DNA of 64,000 bases, from assembly GCA_035502775.1 (NCBI GenBank), contig DATJUB010000051.1, positions 13,321 to 77,320 on the forward strand, given 5' to 3'. The notes beneath the pieces were generated by a model. It ran no database searches. It was not told the origin of the DNA and worked only from the letters and a program-made list of their open reading frames with translations. The DNA is from 67-14 sp035502775. Lineage in GTDB: Bacteria > Actinomycetota > Thermoleophilia > Solirubrobacterales > 70-9. Positions 48,545-56,521 of this stretch are shown here, in pieces. Position 1 is the first letter of the stretch. Every line of letters starts with the position of its first letter. A program made the translations under genes and the position numbers.

Positions 48545-49341
48545 ACACGCCCGAACCACCCGGACGGCTGCTCAAGGCATTCGGCGCGATCGTCGTCGTC
48601 TACCTGCTGGCGCCTCTCTTCATCGTGATGGGGATGTCGCTCAATGCGGGCAACAACCTCTCGTTCCCGCCGGATGAGCTCAGTCTCCGCTGGTACCAGA
48701 ACATGGTCGATTCCCCGCAATGGACCGACGCGATCTCGATCAGCGTGCAGCTCGGGCTGACCGTGGCGGTGATCACGACGGTGCTCGGATACACCCTGGC
48801 GCTCGGCCTGAGCCGGTCCAAGATCAGGGGCAAGTCGCTGGTCGCCGGGCTGGCACTCAGCCCACTGGTGATCCCCTCGGTCGTGCTCGGCGTCGCCTTC
48901 TACCTGGTCTTCTCGGACCTGAAGCTGGTCTCGACCTTCGAGGGTCTGGTGATCGCCCACGTCGTGATGGCCCTGCCGTACGTCGTGGTCAACATCATGG
49001 CCGGCCTGCAGCTGGTCGACCGGGATCTGGAACGGGCCGCCCGGAGCCTCGGCGCCGGACCGTTCAACACCTTCAGGCGGATCACCCTGCCGCTCACCTG
49101 GCCGGCGATCGCGGCCTCGGCGATCTTCGCCTTCGTCACCTCGTGGGACGAGGTCGTGGTCGCGATCTTCATCGCCGGCCCGGAGACGCAGACACTGCCG
49201 ATAGTCATGTGGTCTCAGCTGCGAACCGCGATCGATCCCACCATCGCCGCCGTCGCCACAGTTCTCATGTTCACCACAATCGTCGCGCTCGGCCTCGGTG
49301 CTCTTGCGATGAAGCTAGTCAATCGGAGGACCGCTCCATGA
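48541..49341 (+). CDS. ABC transporter permease, PotC type
   Basis: A 266-residue protein with six helices. The coupling loop reads LERAARSLGAGPFNTFRRITLPLTWPAIAASAIFAF, followed by the PotC-like FVTSWDEVVVAIFIAGPETQTLPIVMW. ATG 48541 overlaps the PotB stop and its own stop overlaps the ATPase ATG at 49338. Confidence 0.92.
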   Translation: MNTPEPPGRLLKAFGAIVVVYLLAPLFIVMGMSLNAGNNLSFPPDELSLRWYQNMVDSPQWTDAISISVQLGLTVAVITTVLGYTLALGLSRSKIRGKSLVAGLALSPLVIPSVVLGVAFYLVFSDLKLVSTFEGLVIAHVVMALPYVVVNIMAGLQLVDRDLERAARSLGAGPFNTFRRITLPLTWPAIAASAIFAFVTSWDEVVVAIFIAGPETQTLPIVMWSQLRTAIDPTIAAVATVLMFTTIVALGLGALAMKLVNRRTAP

Positions 49342-50435
49342 GTCAGACGCTTCTCAACATCCAGAACCTGAACAAGGCCTATGGAGAAACCGCCGTCGTC
49401 CGCGACGTCTCGCTCGAGATCCAGGAAGGCGAGTTCGTCACGATGCTCGGTCCGTCCGGTTCGGGCAAGACCACGACCCTGCTCTCGGTCGCGGGATTCG
49501 TCGCTCCCGACAGCGGCGAGATCGTGCTCGACGGGCGCGACGTCAGCCGGGTTCCGCCCGAGGCGCGCGACATCGGGTTCGTCTTCCAGAGCTACGCCCT
49601 GTTCCCGCACATGTCGGTCGGCAAGAACGTCGCCTTCCCGCTCGCGATGAGGGGAATCAAGGGCAAGGAGGCCGAACGGCGGGTCGCTGAGATCCTCGAC
49701 GTGGTCGAGCTGGGAGCGATGGCCGACCGCTATCCGAAGCAGCTCTCCGGCGGCCAGCAGCAGCGGGTCGCCCTGGCGAGGGCGATGGTCTTCTCACCGA
49801 AGCTGCTGCTGATGGACGAGCCTCTCGGCGCGCTCGACAAGCGTCTCCGGGCCAGCCTCCAGTACGAGATCAAGCGGATCAGCACCGAGCTCAACGCCAC
49901 CGTTCTCTACGTCACCCACGATCAGGAGGAGGCGATGGCGATGAGTGACCGGATCGCGATCTTCGACCAGGGAGAGATCCTCCAGATCGGCAGCCCCAAG
50001 GATCTGTTCGAGGAACCGACCTCGGCCTTCGTCGCCAACTTCCTCGGTGAGGCCAACGTGATCGACGGCAGGCTGAACCAGCGGGGACCACACCACTTCT
50101 TCGTCAACGGCGGGACCGAGGTCCCACTGCCCGGAGCCCAGTGCGACGAACTGGGCCTCACCGAAGGCACCGACATCGCGATCGCGATCCGGCCCGAGCG
50201 GATGAGCATCGAGCTGCGCGAACGGGGCGGGGTCGCCTCGGGTGACGAGCCCGGGGTGGACGGAGTCCTGAACGAGGTCGTGTACCTGGGGACGACGGTC
50301 CGCTACGTGGTCGCCGCCGAGCTCGGAGACCTGGTGGTTCAGGTTCCCGCGCACTCGAACGGAATGCCGGCGGGAGTCGGAGACAACGTGAGGCTCTCCT
50401 GGCGCTCCGAGCACTGCGTCCTGCTCCGCCGATAG
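49338..50435 (+). CDS. ABC transporter ATP-binding protein, PotA type
   Basis: A 365-residue ATPase: Walker A GPSGSGKTTTLLSVAGF, Q-loop VFQSYALFPHMSV, signature LSGGQQQRVALARAM, Walker B LLMDEPLGALD, H-switch YVTHDQEEAMA. A C-terminal TOBE domain (IAIRPERMSIE, VYLGTTVRYVVAAEL) completes the PotA layout. It drives uptake through the two permeases. Catabolic genes start 39 bp downstream. Confidence 0.94.
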   Translation: MSQTLLNIQNLNKAYGETAVVRDVSLEIQEGEFVTMLGPSGSGKTTTLLSVAGFVAPDSGEIVLDGRDVSRVPPEARDIGFVFQSYALFPHMSVGKNVAFPLAMRGIKGKEAERRVAEILDVVELGAMADRYPKQLSGGQQQRVALARAMVFSPKLLLMDEPLGALDKRLRASLQYEIKRISTELNATVLYVTHDQEEAMAMSDRIAIFDQGEILQIGSPKDLFEEPTSAFVANFLGEANVIDGRLNQRGPHHFFVNGGTEVPLPGAQCDELGLTEGTDIAIAIRPERMSIELRERGGVASGDEPGVDGVLNEVVYLGTTVRYVVAAELGDLVVQVPAHSNGMPAGVGDNVRLSWRSEHCVLLRR

Positions 50436-50474
50436 CTCGTCCCGACGGCCGAGCGGCACCCACCCAGAACCTCA

Positions 50475-51992
50475 ATGAAAACGCACAGCAAGAAAGATCC
50501 GATGTCATCACAGCCAGCCGCAGCACCGATCGAAACCGACGCCGACCTGCTCGAGCGGCACGCCGCCGAACGGCCGGACGACCGGGCACTCGGATGCGCG
50601 GGCGAATGGCTGACCTTCGGCGAGTGGGCCGAACGGGTCCGGACCGTCGCCGCCGAGCTGACCGCCGCCGGTGAGGCCGGCAAGTCGGTCGGGCTGCTCT
50701 TCGAGCGCGAAGACGCGATCCCGTTCCTGGTCGCCTATCTCGGAAGCCAGGCAGCGGGATGCACCCCGGTCCCGATCAACGCCCGCCTGACCGATTCCGA
50801 GCGCGACGCCCAGCTCGAGGGGGCGGGTGTGCGGGTCCTGCTCAGCACCGGCGGCATCGACCGCCTGAACGAGTCCGAGGGCCGCGAGCTGCTCGACGGC
50901 GAGGGCCGCCCGCTGGCCGTGGTCCTCTACACGTCGGGTACCACCCAGGCTCCGAAGGGAGTGATGGTGAGCCACGCGATGCTGCGCGAGGCGGCCATCT
51001 CCTGCACCCGGTTCGTGTACCCGGGCCGCCGCGATCGCGAGGACCTCACCGGACGTCACCGCGACATCGATTCCGAGGACACGATCGTCACCACCTTCCC
51101 GGTGTACAGCTCGATGTCGATCGAGGGTGTGGTCAACGTGGCGCTCTGGTCGGGCGCGGCCCAGTACTACATGCCCAAGTTCGACGGGAGCACCTTCGCC
51201 GCCGACCTGGAGGAGGCCGACGGCACGATATTCGTGGCCCCGCCCGCGATGATGGCCCTCTGGAGGCAGGGTGACGAGGATCCGCGGCCGGTCGCGCGAG
51301 CCTACGTGATGGCGGGCGCGCCGATGTCGACCGATCTGGCCGCCTGGACGGTCGACGTGCTGGACGACCGCTCCGAGCTGGTCAGCTGGTACGGACTCAC
51401 CGAGGGCGGCGGCACCTTCGTCGCGCTCGGCCGCGAACTGGCCGATCACGTCGGCGCGATCGGCAAGACGCTGCCCGACGAGGTGTTCCGCATCGTCGAC
51501 GACAGCGGCGAGGATTCGAACGCGGGCGAGCTGATCTTCTCGCTGCGCGACGGCGAGACCATGGAGGGCTACCTCAACCGTCCCGACCTGACCGAGGCCG
51601 TGATCGGCGAGGACGGCTGGTTCCGCACCGGCGATCTGGTCGAGATCGAGGACGACATCGTCTGCCTGCGGGGACGGCGGCAGGAGTGGATCAACCGGGG
51701 CGGCTACAAGATCTATCCGGCCGAGATCGAGGATCTCGCGACCACCGTGGGCGGCGTCCTGGACGCGGTCGCGGTCGGTGTTCACCACGAGGTGCTCGGC
51801 GAGGACATCGGACTGTGCGTGGAGGTGGCCTCCTCCCACGACCATGACGAGGTCGAGGCCGAGATCCGGCGGCGCGTCGCCGAGGACCTGGCCGACTACA
51901 AGCGGCCGCGGAAGATCGTCGTCACCGACTGCCTGCCCCGGAACTCGAACGGCAAGGTCGTGCGGGCCGAGACCAGGGAATGGTTCCGTTGA
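50475..51992 (+). CDS. acyl-CoA synthetase (AMP-binding, ANL superfamily)
   Basis: A 505-residue adenylate-forming enzyme. P-loop-like motif A5 is VVLYTSGTTQAPKGVMVSH, then SWYGLTEGGGTF and the hinge region WFRTGDLVEIEDDIVCLRGRRQEWINRGGYKIYPAEIE. The C-terminal catalytic Lys is in RNSNGKVVRAE. It would activate a carboxylic acid as its CoA thioester. ATG 50475 or 50502 could start it. Its place after the importer suggests that the imported compound or its first product is a carboxylate. Confidence 0.9.
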   Translation: MKTHSKKDPMSSQPAAAPIETDADLLERHAAERPDDRALGCAGEWLTFGEWAERVRTVAAELTAAGEAGKSVGLLFEREDAIPFLVAYLGSQAAGCTPVPINARLTDSERDAQLEGAGVRVLLSTGGIDRLNESEGRELLDGEGRPLAVVLYTSGTTQAPKGVMVSHAMLREAAISCTRFVYPGRRDREDLTGRHRDIDSEDTIVTTFPVYSSMSIEGVVNVALWSGAAQYYMPKFDGSTFAADLEEADGTIFVAPPAMMALWRQGDEDPRPVARAYVMAGAPMSTDLAAWTVDVLDDRSELVSWYGLTEGGGTFVALGRELADHVGAIGKTLPDEVFRIVDDSGEDSNAGELIFSLRDGETMEGYLNRPDLTEAVIGEDGWFRTGDLVEIEDDIVCLRGRRQEWINRGGYKIYPAEIEDLATTVGGVLDAVAVGVHHEVLGEDIGLCVEVASSHDHDEVEAEIRRRVAEDLADYKRPRKIVVTDCLPRNSNGKVVRAETREWFR

Positions 51993-52870
51993 GGCTGGGC
52001 ATCACGGCGATGGGCGACGAGCCGATCGCCGAGATCGCGAAGGCCGCCGACGCGGCACTGTCCGGACTGGACCCCGACTCCCGGGGGCATCTCTGGATCG
52101 CCGAGGCATACGTCTCGAGGGACGCGATCGCCCAGGCGGCCGCCGCCCTGGCGATCACCGGCGAGCTGAAGGTCGCGACCGGCGTCGTCAATCTCTACAC
52201 CCGTCATCCCGCATTGCTGCTGATGAGCGCGGCGACGCTCGAGGAGCAGTTCCCGGGCAGGTTCGTCCTCGGGATCGGCGCGGGGGAGAAGACCTGGATG
52301 CAGATGCTCGGGCTCCAGGCGAAGCGGCCGATGGCCGATCTGCGGGCGGCGACCTCGTTCTTCGACGCGATGCGCGGCGAAGGTGGCGGGTCCTACGCCG
52401 GCAACGAGCTGAGCACCGGCGAGCTGCGGATGCCGCGCATCCTGCGATCCGCGGTCCCGACCGTGATCGGCACCATGGGGCCGAAGACGATCGCTCTCGC
52501 CGGAAACTCCGCCGAAGGAGTCATGTTCTCCTTCGACGACGGCCTGCGTGAGCGTCTCCGCGAGAACTGCGAACAGTTTCACGACCAGCCCGCGAGCGGA
52601 AAGGAAGGCTCACTCGGCTGCGTCTCGCAGTGCTTCGTCACCGGTTCCTGGATGGAAGACAAGCCCCGCGACCGGGTCGAGCGGCTGGCCGAGGCGATGG
52701 GCTCGATGGGCGGACCGGGACCGGTCGTCTACGACGTCGACGAGAACGGAGCGGCGGAGCTGGTCCGGGAACTGGCCGCGGCCGGCGTCTCCGAGGTCGC
52801 CTTCGTCGCCCCGGCCGGCGCGGCCGAATCGATGGGCGAGTTCGTAGCCCGGGTCGGTCGTGCCCTGTGA
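51989..52870 (+). CDS. LLM-class F420-type oxidoreductase (Mer-like)
   Basis: A 293-residue protein. TTG 51989 overlaps the synthetase stop and gives the family start LRLGITAMGDEP; ATG 51980 is also in frame. WIAEAYVSRDAIAQAAAALAIT, then GVVNLYTRHPALLLMSAATLEEQFPGRFVLGIGAGEKTW resembles F420-dependent methylene-tetrahydromethanopterin reductase-like proteins. It could be a monooxygenase or reductase using F420H2 or FMNH2 in the pathway. Confidence 0.88.
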   Translation: MRLGITAMGDEPIAEIAKAADAALSGLDPDSRGHLWIAEAYVSRDAIAQAAAALAITGELKVATGVVNLYTRHPALLLMSAATLEEQFPGRFVLGIGAGEKTWMQMLGLQAKRPMADLRAATSFFDAMRGEGGGSYAGNELSTGELRMPRILRSAVPTVIGTMGPKTIALAGNSAEGVMFSFDDGLRERLRENCEQFHDQPASGKEGSLGCVSQCFVTGSWMEDKPRDRVERLAEAMGSMGGPGPVVYDVDENGAAELVRELAAAGVSEVAFVAPAGAAESMGEFVARVGRAL

Positions 52871-52908
52871 ACAACCAACTTGCGGCAAGTACAGAAAAGG
52901 ACAGTGAA

Positions 52909-54333
52909 ATGGATGTAGTCGAGTTCGATCAGCTCTTCATCGGTGGCGGTTGGCGGGACGGGCGAGGTGAATCCCCGATCGAAGTCGAAGATCCCACCAC
53001 TCAGCGGATCATCGGCCGGGTGGCCTCGGCGAGGGCCGCCGACCTCGACGACGCGGTGGCCGCCGCCCGGGCCGGACAGCTCGAGTGGGCGAAGCTGAGC
53101 GATTCTCGGCGCGCCGACCATCTTGAGCGTCTGTTGAACGTGCTGACCGAGAAGCAGGACGAACTCGGCCGGGTCATCTCGATGGAAGTCGGTACCCCGG
53201 CCAAGATCTCGAAGATCGTCCAGGTGGGATTGCCGATCTCGGTGCTCGCCGCGACGATCGCGCAGCTGAGGGATCCCGATGAGGAAGAACGGCTCGGGAA
53301 CTCGAGGATCGTTCGGGAACCGGTCGGAGTGATCGGATGCATCACGCCCTGGAACTACCCGCTGCATCAGACCCTCGCGAAGCTCGGAGGGGCGTTGGCG
53401 GCCGGCAATACGGTCGTTCACAAGCCGGCCGGGCTGGCGCCGCTCAACTCGTTCATGCTGGCCGAGGCGATCCACGAGGCAGGTCTGCCGGATGGTGTCT
53501 ACAACCTCGTACCCGGCTCCGGGGCCGAGATCGGTGACGCGCTCGCCGGCCATCCCGGGATCGACATGGTTTCCTTCACCGGATCGACCTCGGTCGGCGC
53601 GGCCGTGGCCGCCCGGGCGGCGGCGACGGTCAAGCGGGTCTCGCTCGAGCTCGGCGGCAAGTCGGCGAACGTGATTCTGGACGACGCCGATCTGGCCCGG
53701 GTCGTGAAGGCCGGAGTCAGCAACTGCTTCCTCAACTCGGGCCAGACCTGTTCCGCCTGGACCCGCATGATCGTTCCCCGCGAGCGGCTCGCGGAGGTCG
53801 AAGGACTGGCGAAGGCGGCCGCCGAGAAGCTCGTTCCGGGAAGCCCCTTCGACGAGTCGGCGCGGCTCGGCCCGCTGATCTCCGAACAGCAGCGCGATCA
53901 GGTCCGTGGCCACATCGACCGGGCGATTCAGGATGGCGCCAAGCTGATCACCGGTGGGTCGCAGCAGCCCGACGGCCTGGACACCGGCTATTTCGTCAAG
54001 CCGACCGTCTTCTCCGAGGTCAGCAGCGACTCGCGGCTCAGCCAGGAGGAGGTCTTCGGTCCGGTCCTGGCGATCATCGCCCACGACGGGGACGAGGACG
54101 CGATCCGCATTGCCAACGATTCGCCCTACGGGCTCTCCGGCGGGGTCTCCTCCGGCGACGAAGAAAGGGCGATGCGGGTCGCGCGCCGCATGCGCACCGG
54201 ACAGGTGGACGTCAACGGCGCCGCCTTCAACCCCCTGGCCCCGTTCGGCGGCTACGGCCAGTCGGGCTACGGCCGCGAGCTCGGGCCGTACGGCGTCGAG
54301 GAGTTCACCAACGTCAAGGCGATCCAGACCTGA
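52909..54333 (+). CDS. NAD(P)-dependent aldehyde dehydrogenase
   Basis: A 474-residue enzyme. ITPWNYPLHQTLAKLGGALAAGNTVVHKPA binds the cofactor. SLELGGKSANVIL contains the general-base Glu, and NSGQTCSAWTRMIVP the catalytic Cys. The closing GGYGQSGYGRELGPYGVEEFTNVKAIQT is typical. It oxidises an aldehyde to an acid, which the upstream acyl-CoA synthetase could then activate. Confidence 0.95.
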   Translation: MDVVEFDQLFIGGGWRDGRGESPIEVEDPTTQRIIGRVASARAADLDDAVAAARAGQLEWAKLSDSRRADHLERLLNVLTEKQDELGRVISMEVGTPAKISKIVQVGLPISVLAATIAQLRDPDEEERLGNSRIVREPVGVIGCITPWNYPLHQTLAKLGGALAAGNTVVHKPAGLAPLNSFMLAEAIHEAGLPDGVYNLVPGSGAEIGDALAGHPGIDMVSFTGSTSVGAAVAARAAATVKRVSLELGGKSANVILDDADLARVVKAGVSNCFLNSGQTCSAWTRMIVPRERLAEVEGLAKAAAEKLVPGSPFDESARLGPLISEQQRDQVRGHIDRAIQDGAKLITGGSQQPDGLDTGYFVKPTVFSEVSSDSRLSQEEVFGPVLAIIAHDGDEDAIRIANDSPYGLSGGVSSGDEERAMRVARRMRTGQVDVNGAAFNPLAPFGGYGQSGYGRELGPYGVEEFTNVKAIQT

Positions 54334-54363
54334 GCGGGCCTCCGCAATTTCCCAGTGTCACCA

Positions 54364-54379
54364 GCCGCCCTCGGGCGGC
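54364..54379 (+). repeat. intercistronic hairpin between aldehyde dehydrogenase and VOC genes
   Basis: GCCGCCC/GGGCGGC with a 2-base centre, followed 10 nt later by the AAGGAGA binding site. It may stabilise the upstream part of the mRNA or weakly attenuate the second half of the operon. Confidence 0.4.
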
Positions 54380-54400
54380 ATCAGTCAACAAGGAGAAGTA

Positions 54401-54850
54401 ATGAGTGAAGAAAAGCTGTTCCTCGGCATGCGCAGCACCTGCGTCGCCGTTCGTGATGTCGAAAAGGCCGCCGAGCGTCTCGGCCGCGCGTTCCAGGCCG
54501 TGCCGGAGGCGACGACCCAGAATTCGGATGACGAGGTCGAGGCTCGCTTCAGCTCGATCGACATCGGTGCCGAACAGCTGGTGCTCATGGAGGACCTGAC
54601 CGGCAAGGGTCCGATCGCCCGCTTCATCGAAAGCCGCGGCGAGGGTCTCTTCTCGATCCTGGTCCAGGTGTCCGACGTGAAGAAGGCGATGGCCCACATG
54701 CAGTCCGAGGGCTTCAGCTTCGTCGAACCCGAGCCGCGCCCCCTGGACGAGCAGGACGAGAACGGCAACCCGATCCGGGTCGATGTCGCCTGGGTCCACC
54801 CCAAGGATTCGCACGGTCTGCTGATCGAGCTTCAGCAGATACATGGCTGA
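54401..54850 (+). CDS. VOC-family protein (methylmalonyl-CoA epimerase-like)
   Basis: A 149-residue protein of VOC fold: TCVAVRDVEKAAERLGRAFQAVPEA at the start, EQLVLMEDLTGKGPIARFIESRGEGLFSILVQVSDVKKAMAHMQSEGF in the middle, and HPKDSHGLLIELQQI at the end. The last piece is the epimerase-like His/Glu ligand motif. The order resembles methylmalonyl-CoA epimerase-type proteins, but another acyl-CoA isomerase or lyase role is possible. It overlaps the thiolase gene by 8 bp. Confidence 0.85.
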   Translation: MSEEKLFLGMRSTCVAVRDVEKAAERLGRAFQAVPEATTQNSDDEVEARFSSIDIGAEQLVLMEDLTGKGPIARFIESRGEGLFSILVQVSDVKKAMAHMQSEGFSFVEPEPRPLDEQDENGNPIRVDVAWVHPKDSHGLLIELQQIHG

Positions 54851-56009
54851 GAAGGTCGCCATCGCGGGCGTCGGGATGCACCCTTTCGGGCGCTTTCCCG
54901 ACGCCTCGCTGAAGGATCTGGCCCGGACCGCGATCGTGCGGGCGCTGGCCGACGCCGGGATCGGAGTCAAGGACCTCGACGCGGTCTACTCCAGCAACGC
55001 CATGGCGGGATTGCTGCAGGGCCAGGAGATGGTCCGCGGTCAGAGCGTGCTCGGCGAGGCCGGCATCGAGCGAATCCCCGTGGTCAACATCGAGAACGCC
55101 TGCGCCGGTGGGTCCAGCGCCTTTCGTGAGGCGGTCCTCGCGATCCGGGCCGGAGCCGCCCGCACGGTCCTGGTGGTCGGCTTCGAGAAGATGTTCGTCG
55201 AGGATCTCGACCGTTCCCTGAACGCGCTCGAGACCGCGGCGGACATCGAGGTGATCGGCGGGCTGGGGCTCCAGTTCACGGCGATCTACGCGATGCGCCT
55301 GCGGCAGCGGATCGAGGCCGGAATCCTCTCCGAAGAGGACCTGGTCGCGGTCACCGTCAAGAGCCATCTGAACGCCAGCAAGAACCCGTACGCGCAGCAT
55401 CAGAAGGTGGCCACGCCCCAGCAGGTGCTCGATTCCCGGGATATCGCCGAACCGCTGAAGCTCCTGATGTGCAGCTCGATCTGCGACGGTGCGGCGGCCG
55501 CGGTGGTCACCGCCGCGGAGCCGGACTCTCGGATCCTGGTGCGGGCGGCCGCCGCGAGTTCCGGTTTCACACCGACCCCCGTGGACGAAGGCGTCACGCC
55601 GACGACCATCTGTGCGGCGGCGGCCTATGAAGAAGCCGGTCTCGGGCCGGATTCGATCGACGTGGCCGAGGTGCATGACGCGATGGCACCGGCCGAGCTG
55701 ACCTACTACGAAGAACTGGGCTTCTGCGAACCCGGTGGGGCGGGGGCCTTTCTCGCGAGCGGGGCGACCCGGCTCGACGGCCGGCAGCCGGTCAATCCGA
55801 GCGGAGGCCTCACTTCCCGCGGACATCCGGTCGGTGCCACCGGACTCGCCCAGATCGCCGAGCTCGCCTGGCAGCTCCGCGGTGAGGCCGGGGACCGGCA
55901 GGCCGGCAGGCCGAGAATCGCGATGGCCCACAACTGCGGCGGCTGGCTCGCCGGAGGATCGGCGGCCTGCAACATCCACATCCTGGAAGGCAACGGAACA
56001 TGGAACTGA
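54843..56009 (+). CDS. SCP2-type thiolase family protein
   Basis: A 388-residue protein. The nucleophile is C87 in VVNIENACAGGSSAF. NPSGGLTSRGHPVGATGLAQIAEL holds the His, and MAHNCGGWLAGGSAACNIHIL the third active-site region. The SCP-x/SCP2 branch works together with DUF35 partners in degrading branched or steroid-like acyl-CoAs, by thiolysis or as an aldolase. The DUF35 gene follows with a 10-bp overlap. Confidence 0.9.
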   Translation: MAEKVAIAGVGMHPFGRFPDASLKDLARTAIVRALADAGIGVKDLDAVYSSNAMAGLLQGQEMVRGQSVLGEAGIERIPVVNIENACAGGSSAFREAVLAIRAGAARTVLVVGFEKMFVEDLDRSLNALETAADIEVIGGLGLQFTAIYAMRLRQRIEAGILSEEDLVAVTVKSHLNASKNPYAQHQKVATPQQVLDSRDIAEPLKLLMCSSICDGAAAAVVTAAEPDSRILVRAAAASSGFTPTPVDEGVTPTTICAAAAYEEAGLGPDSIDVAEVHDAMAPAELTYYEELGFCEPGGAGAFLASGATRLDGRQPVNPSGGLTSRGHPVGATGLAQIAELAWQLRGEAGDRQAGRPRIAMAHNCGGWLAGGSAACNIHILEGNGTWN

Positions 56010-56386
56010 CACAGGCACTCGAAGCTCCCCCGACCGGCTCGCGCAGGCGATACGACCGCGAGGCGGGCACCCTGACCGGATCGCGCTGTGGTGGCTGCGG
56101 CACCTCGAGCTGGCCCGGAAGGGCGATCTGCCACGTCTGCGGATCGGCCGACGTCACCTGGACCAACCTGGCTCCGAAGGGGCGTCTGGTCACGAAGACG
56201 ACGGTCTGGATAGCCAGGCCGGGGGTGCCGGCTCCCTACACGCTCGGAATGATCGATCTGGACGACGGCGTCCGCGTGTTCGCCCATCTCGCCGAGGGCG
56301 AGGAGGGCACCCCGCGGGTGGGCGACGCGGTCGGCATCCATTTCTCGGACGAAGGATCCGAAGGCCCGCCGTTTCGATTCAAGTAG
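56000..56386 (+). CDS. DUF35 OB-fold/zinc-ribbon protein (thiolase or aldolase partner)
   Basis: A 128-residue protein. The rubredoxin-like zinc ribbon is CGGCGTSSWPGRAICHVCG (two CxxC pairs), followed by the OB fold (GRLVTKTTVWIARPGVPAPYTLGMIDLDDGVRVFAHL). These proteins bind acyl-CoA and form complexes with SCP2-thiolase-like subunits; in steroid side-chain degradation such complexes are retro-aldolases. Coupling to the thiolase gene supports a complex. It is the last gene of the operon. Confidence 0.92.
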   Translation: MELTQALEAPPTGSRRRYDREAGTLTGSRCGGCGTSSWPGRAICHVCGSADVTWTNLAPKGRLVTKTTVWIARPGVPAPYTLGMIDLDDGVRVFAHLAEGEEGTPRVGDAVGIHFSDEGSEGPPFRFK

Positions 56387-56521
56387 CCGGAGTGGAGCCC
56401 AGAATTCGGGGCGGGCAAAGGCTTGCTCTAACCTGTCCACGTACTCTGTTTCGCCAATCGAACTTACTGGGCAGGGAGAACGATTCGAATCTATCTGGCA
56501 GAAGGAGCGGCTCTCGGTCGC

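Noticed and set aside
52729..54084. 451-residue minus-strand frame opposite aldehyde dehydrogenase
   Set aside because: Antisense shadow of a strongly conserved enzyme; no recognisable protein signature.
56387..56521. Gap between the DUF35 gene and the secreted Ig-like gene examined for RNA genes or operators
   Set aside because: No tRNA-like fold, palindrome or convincing promoter pair seen; it probably only holds the promoter of the following pair.
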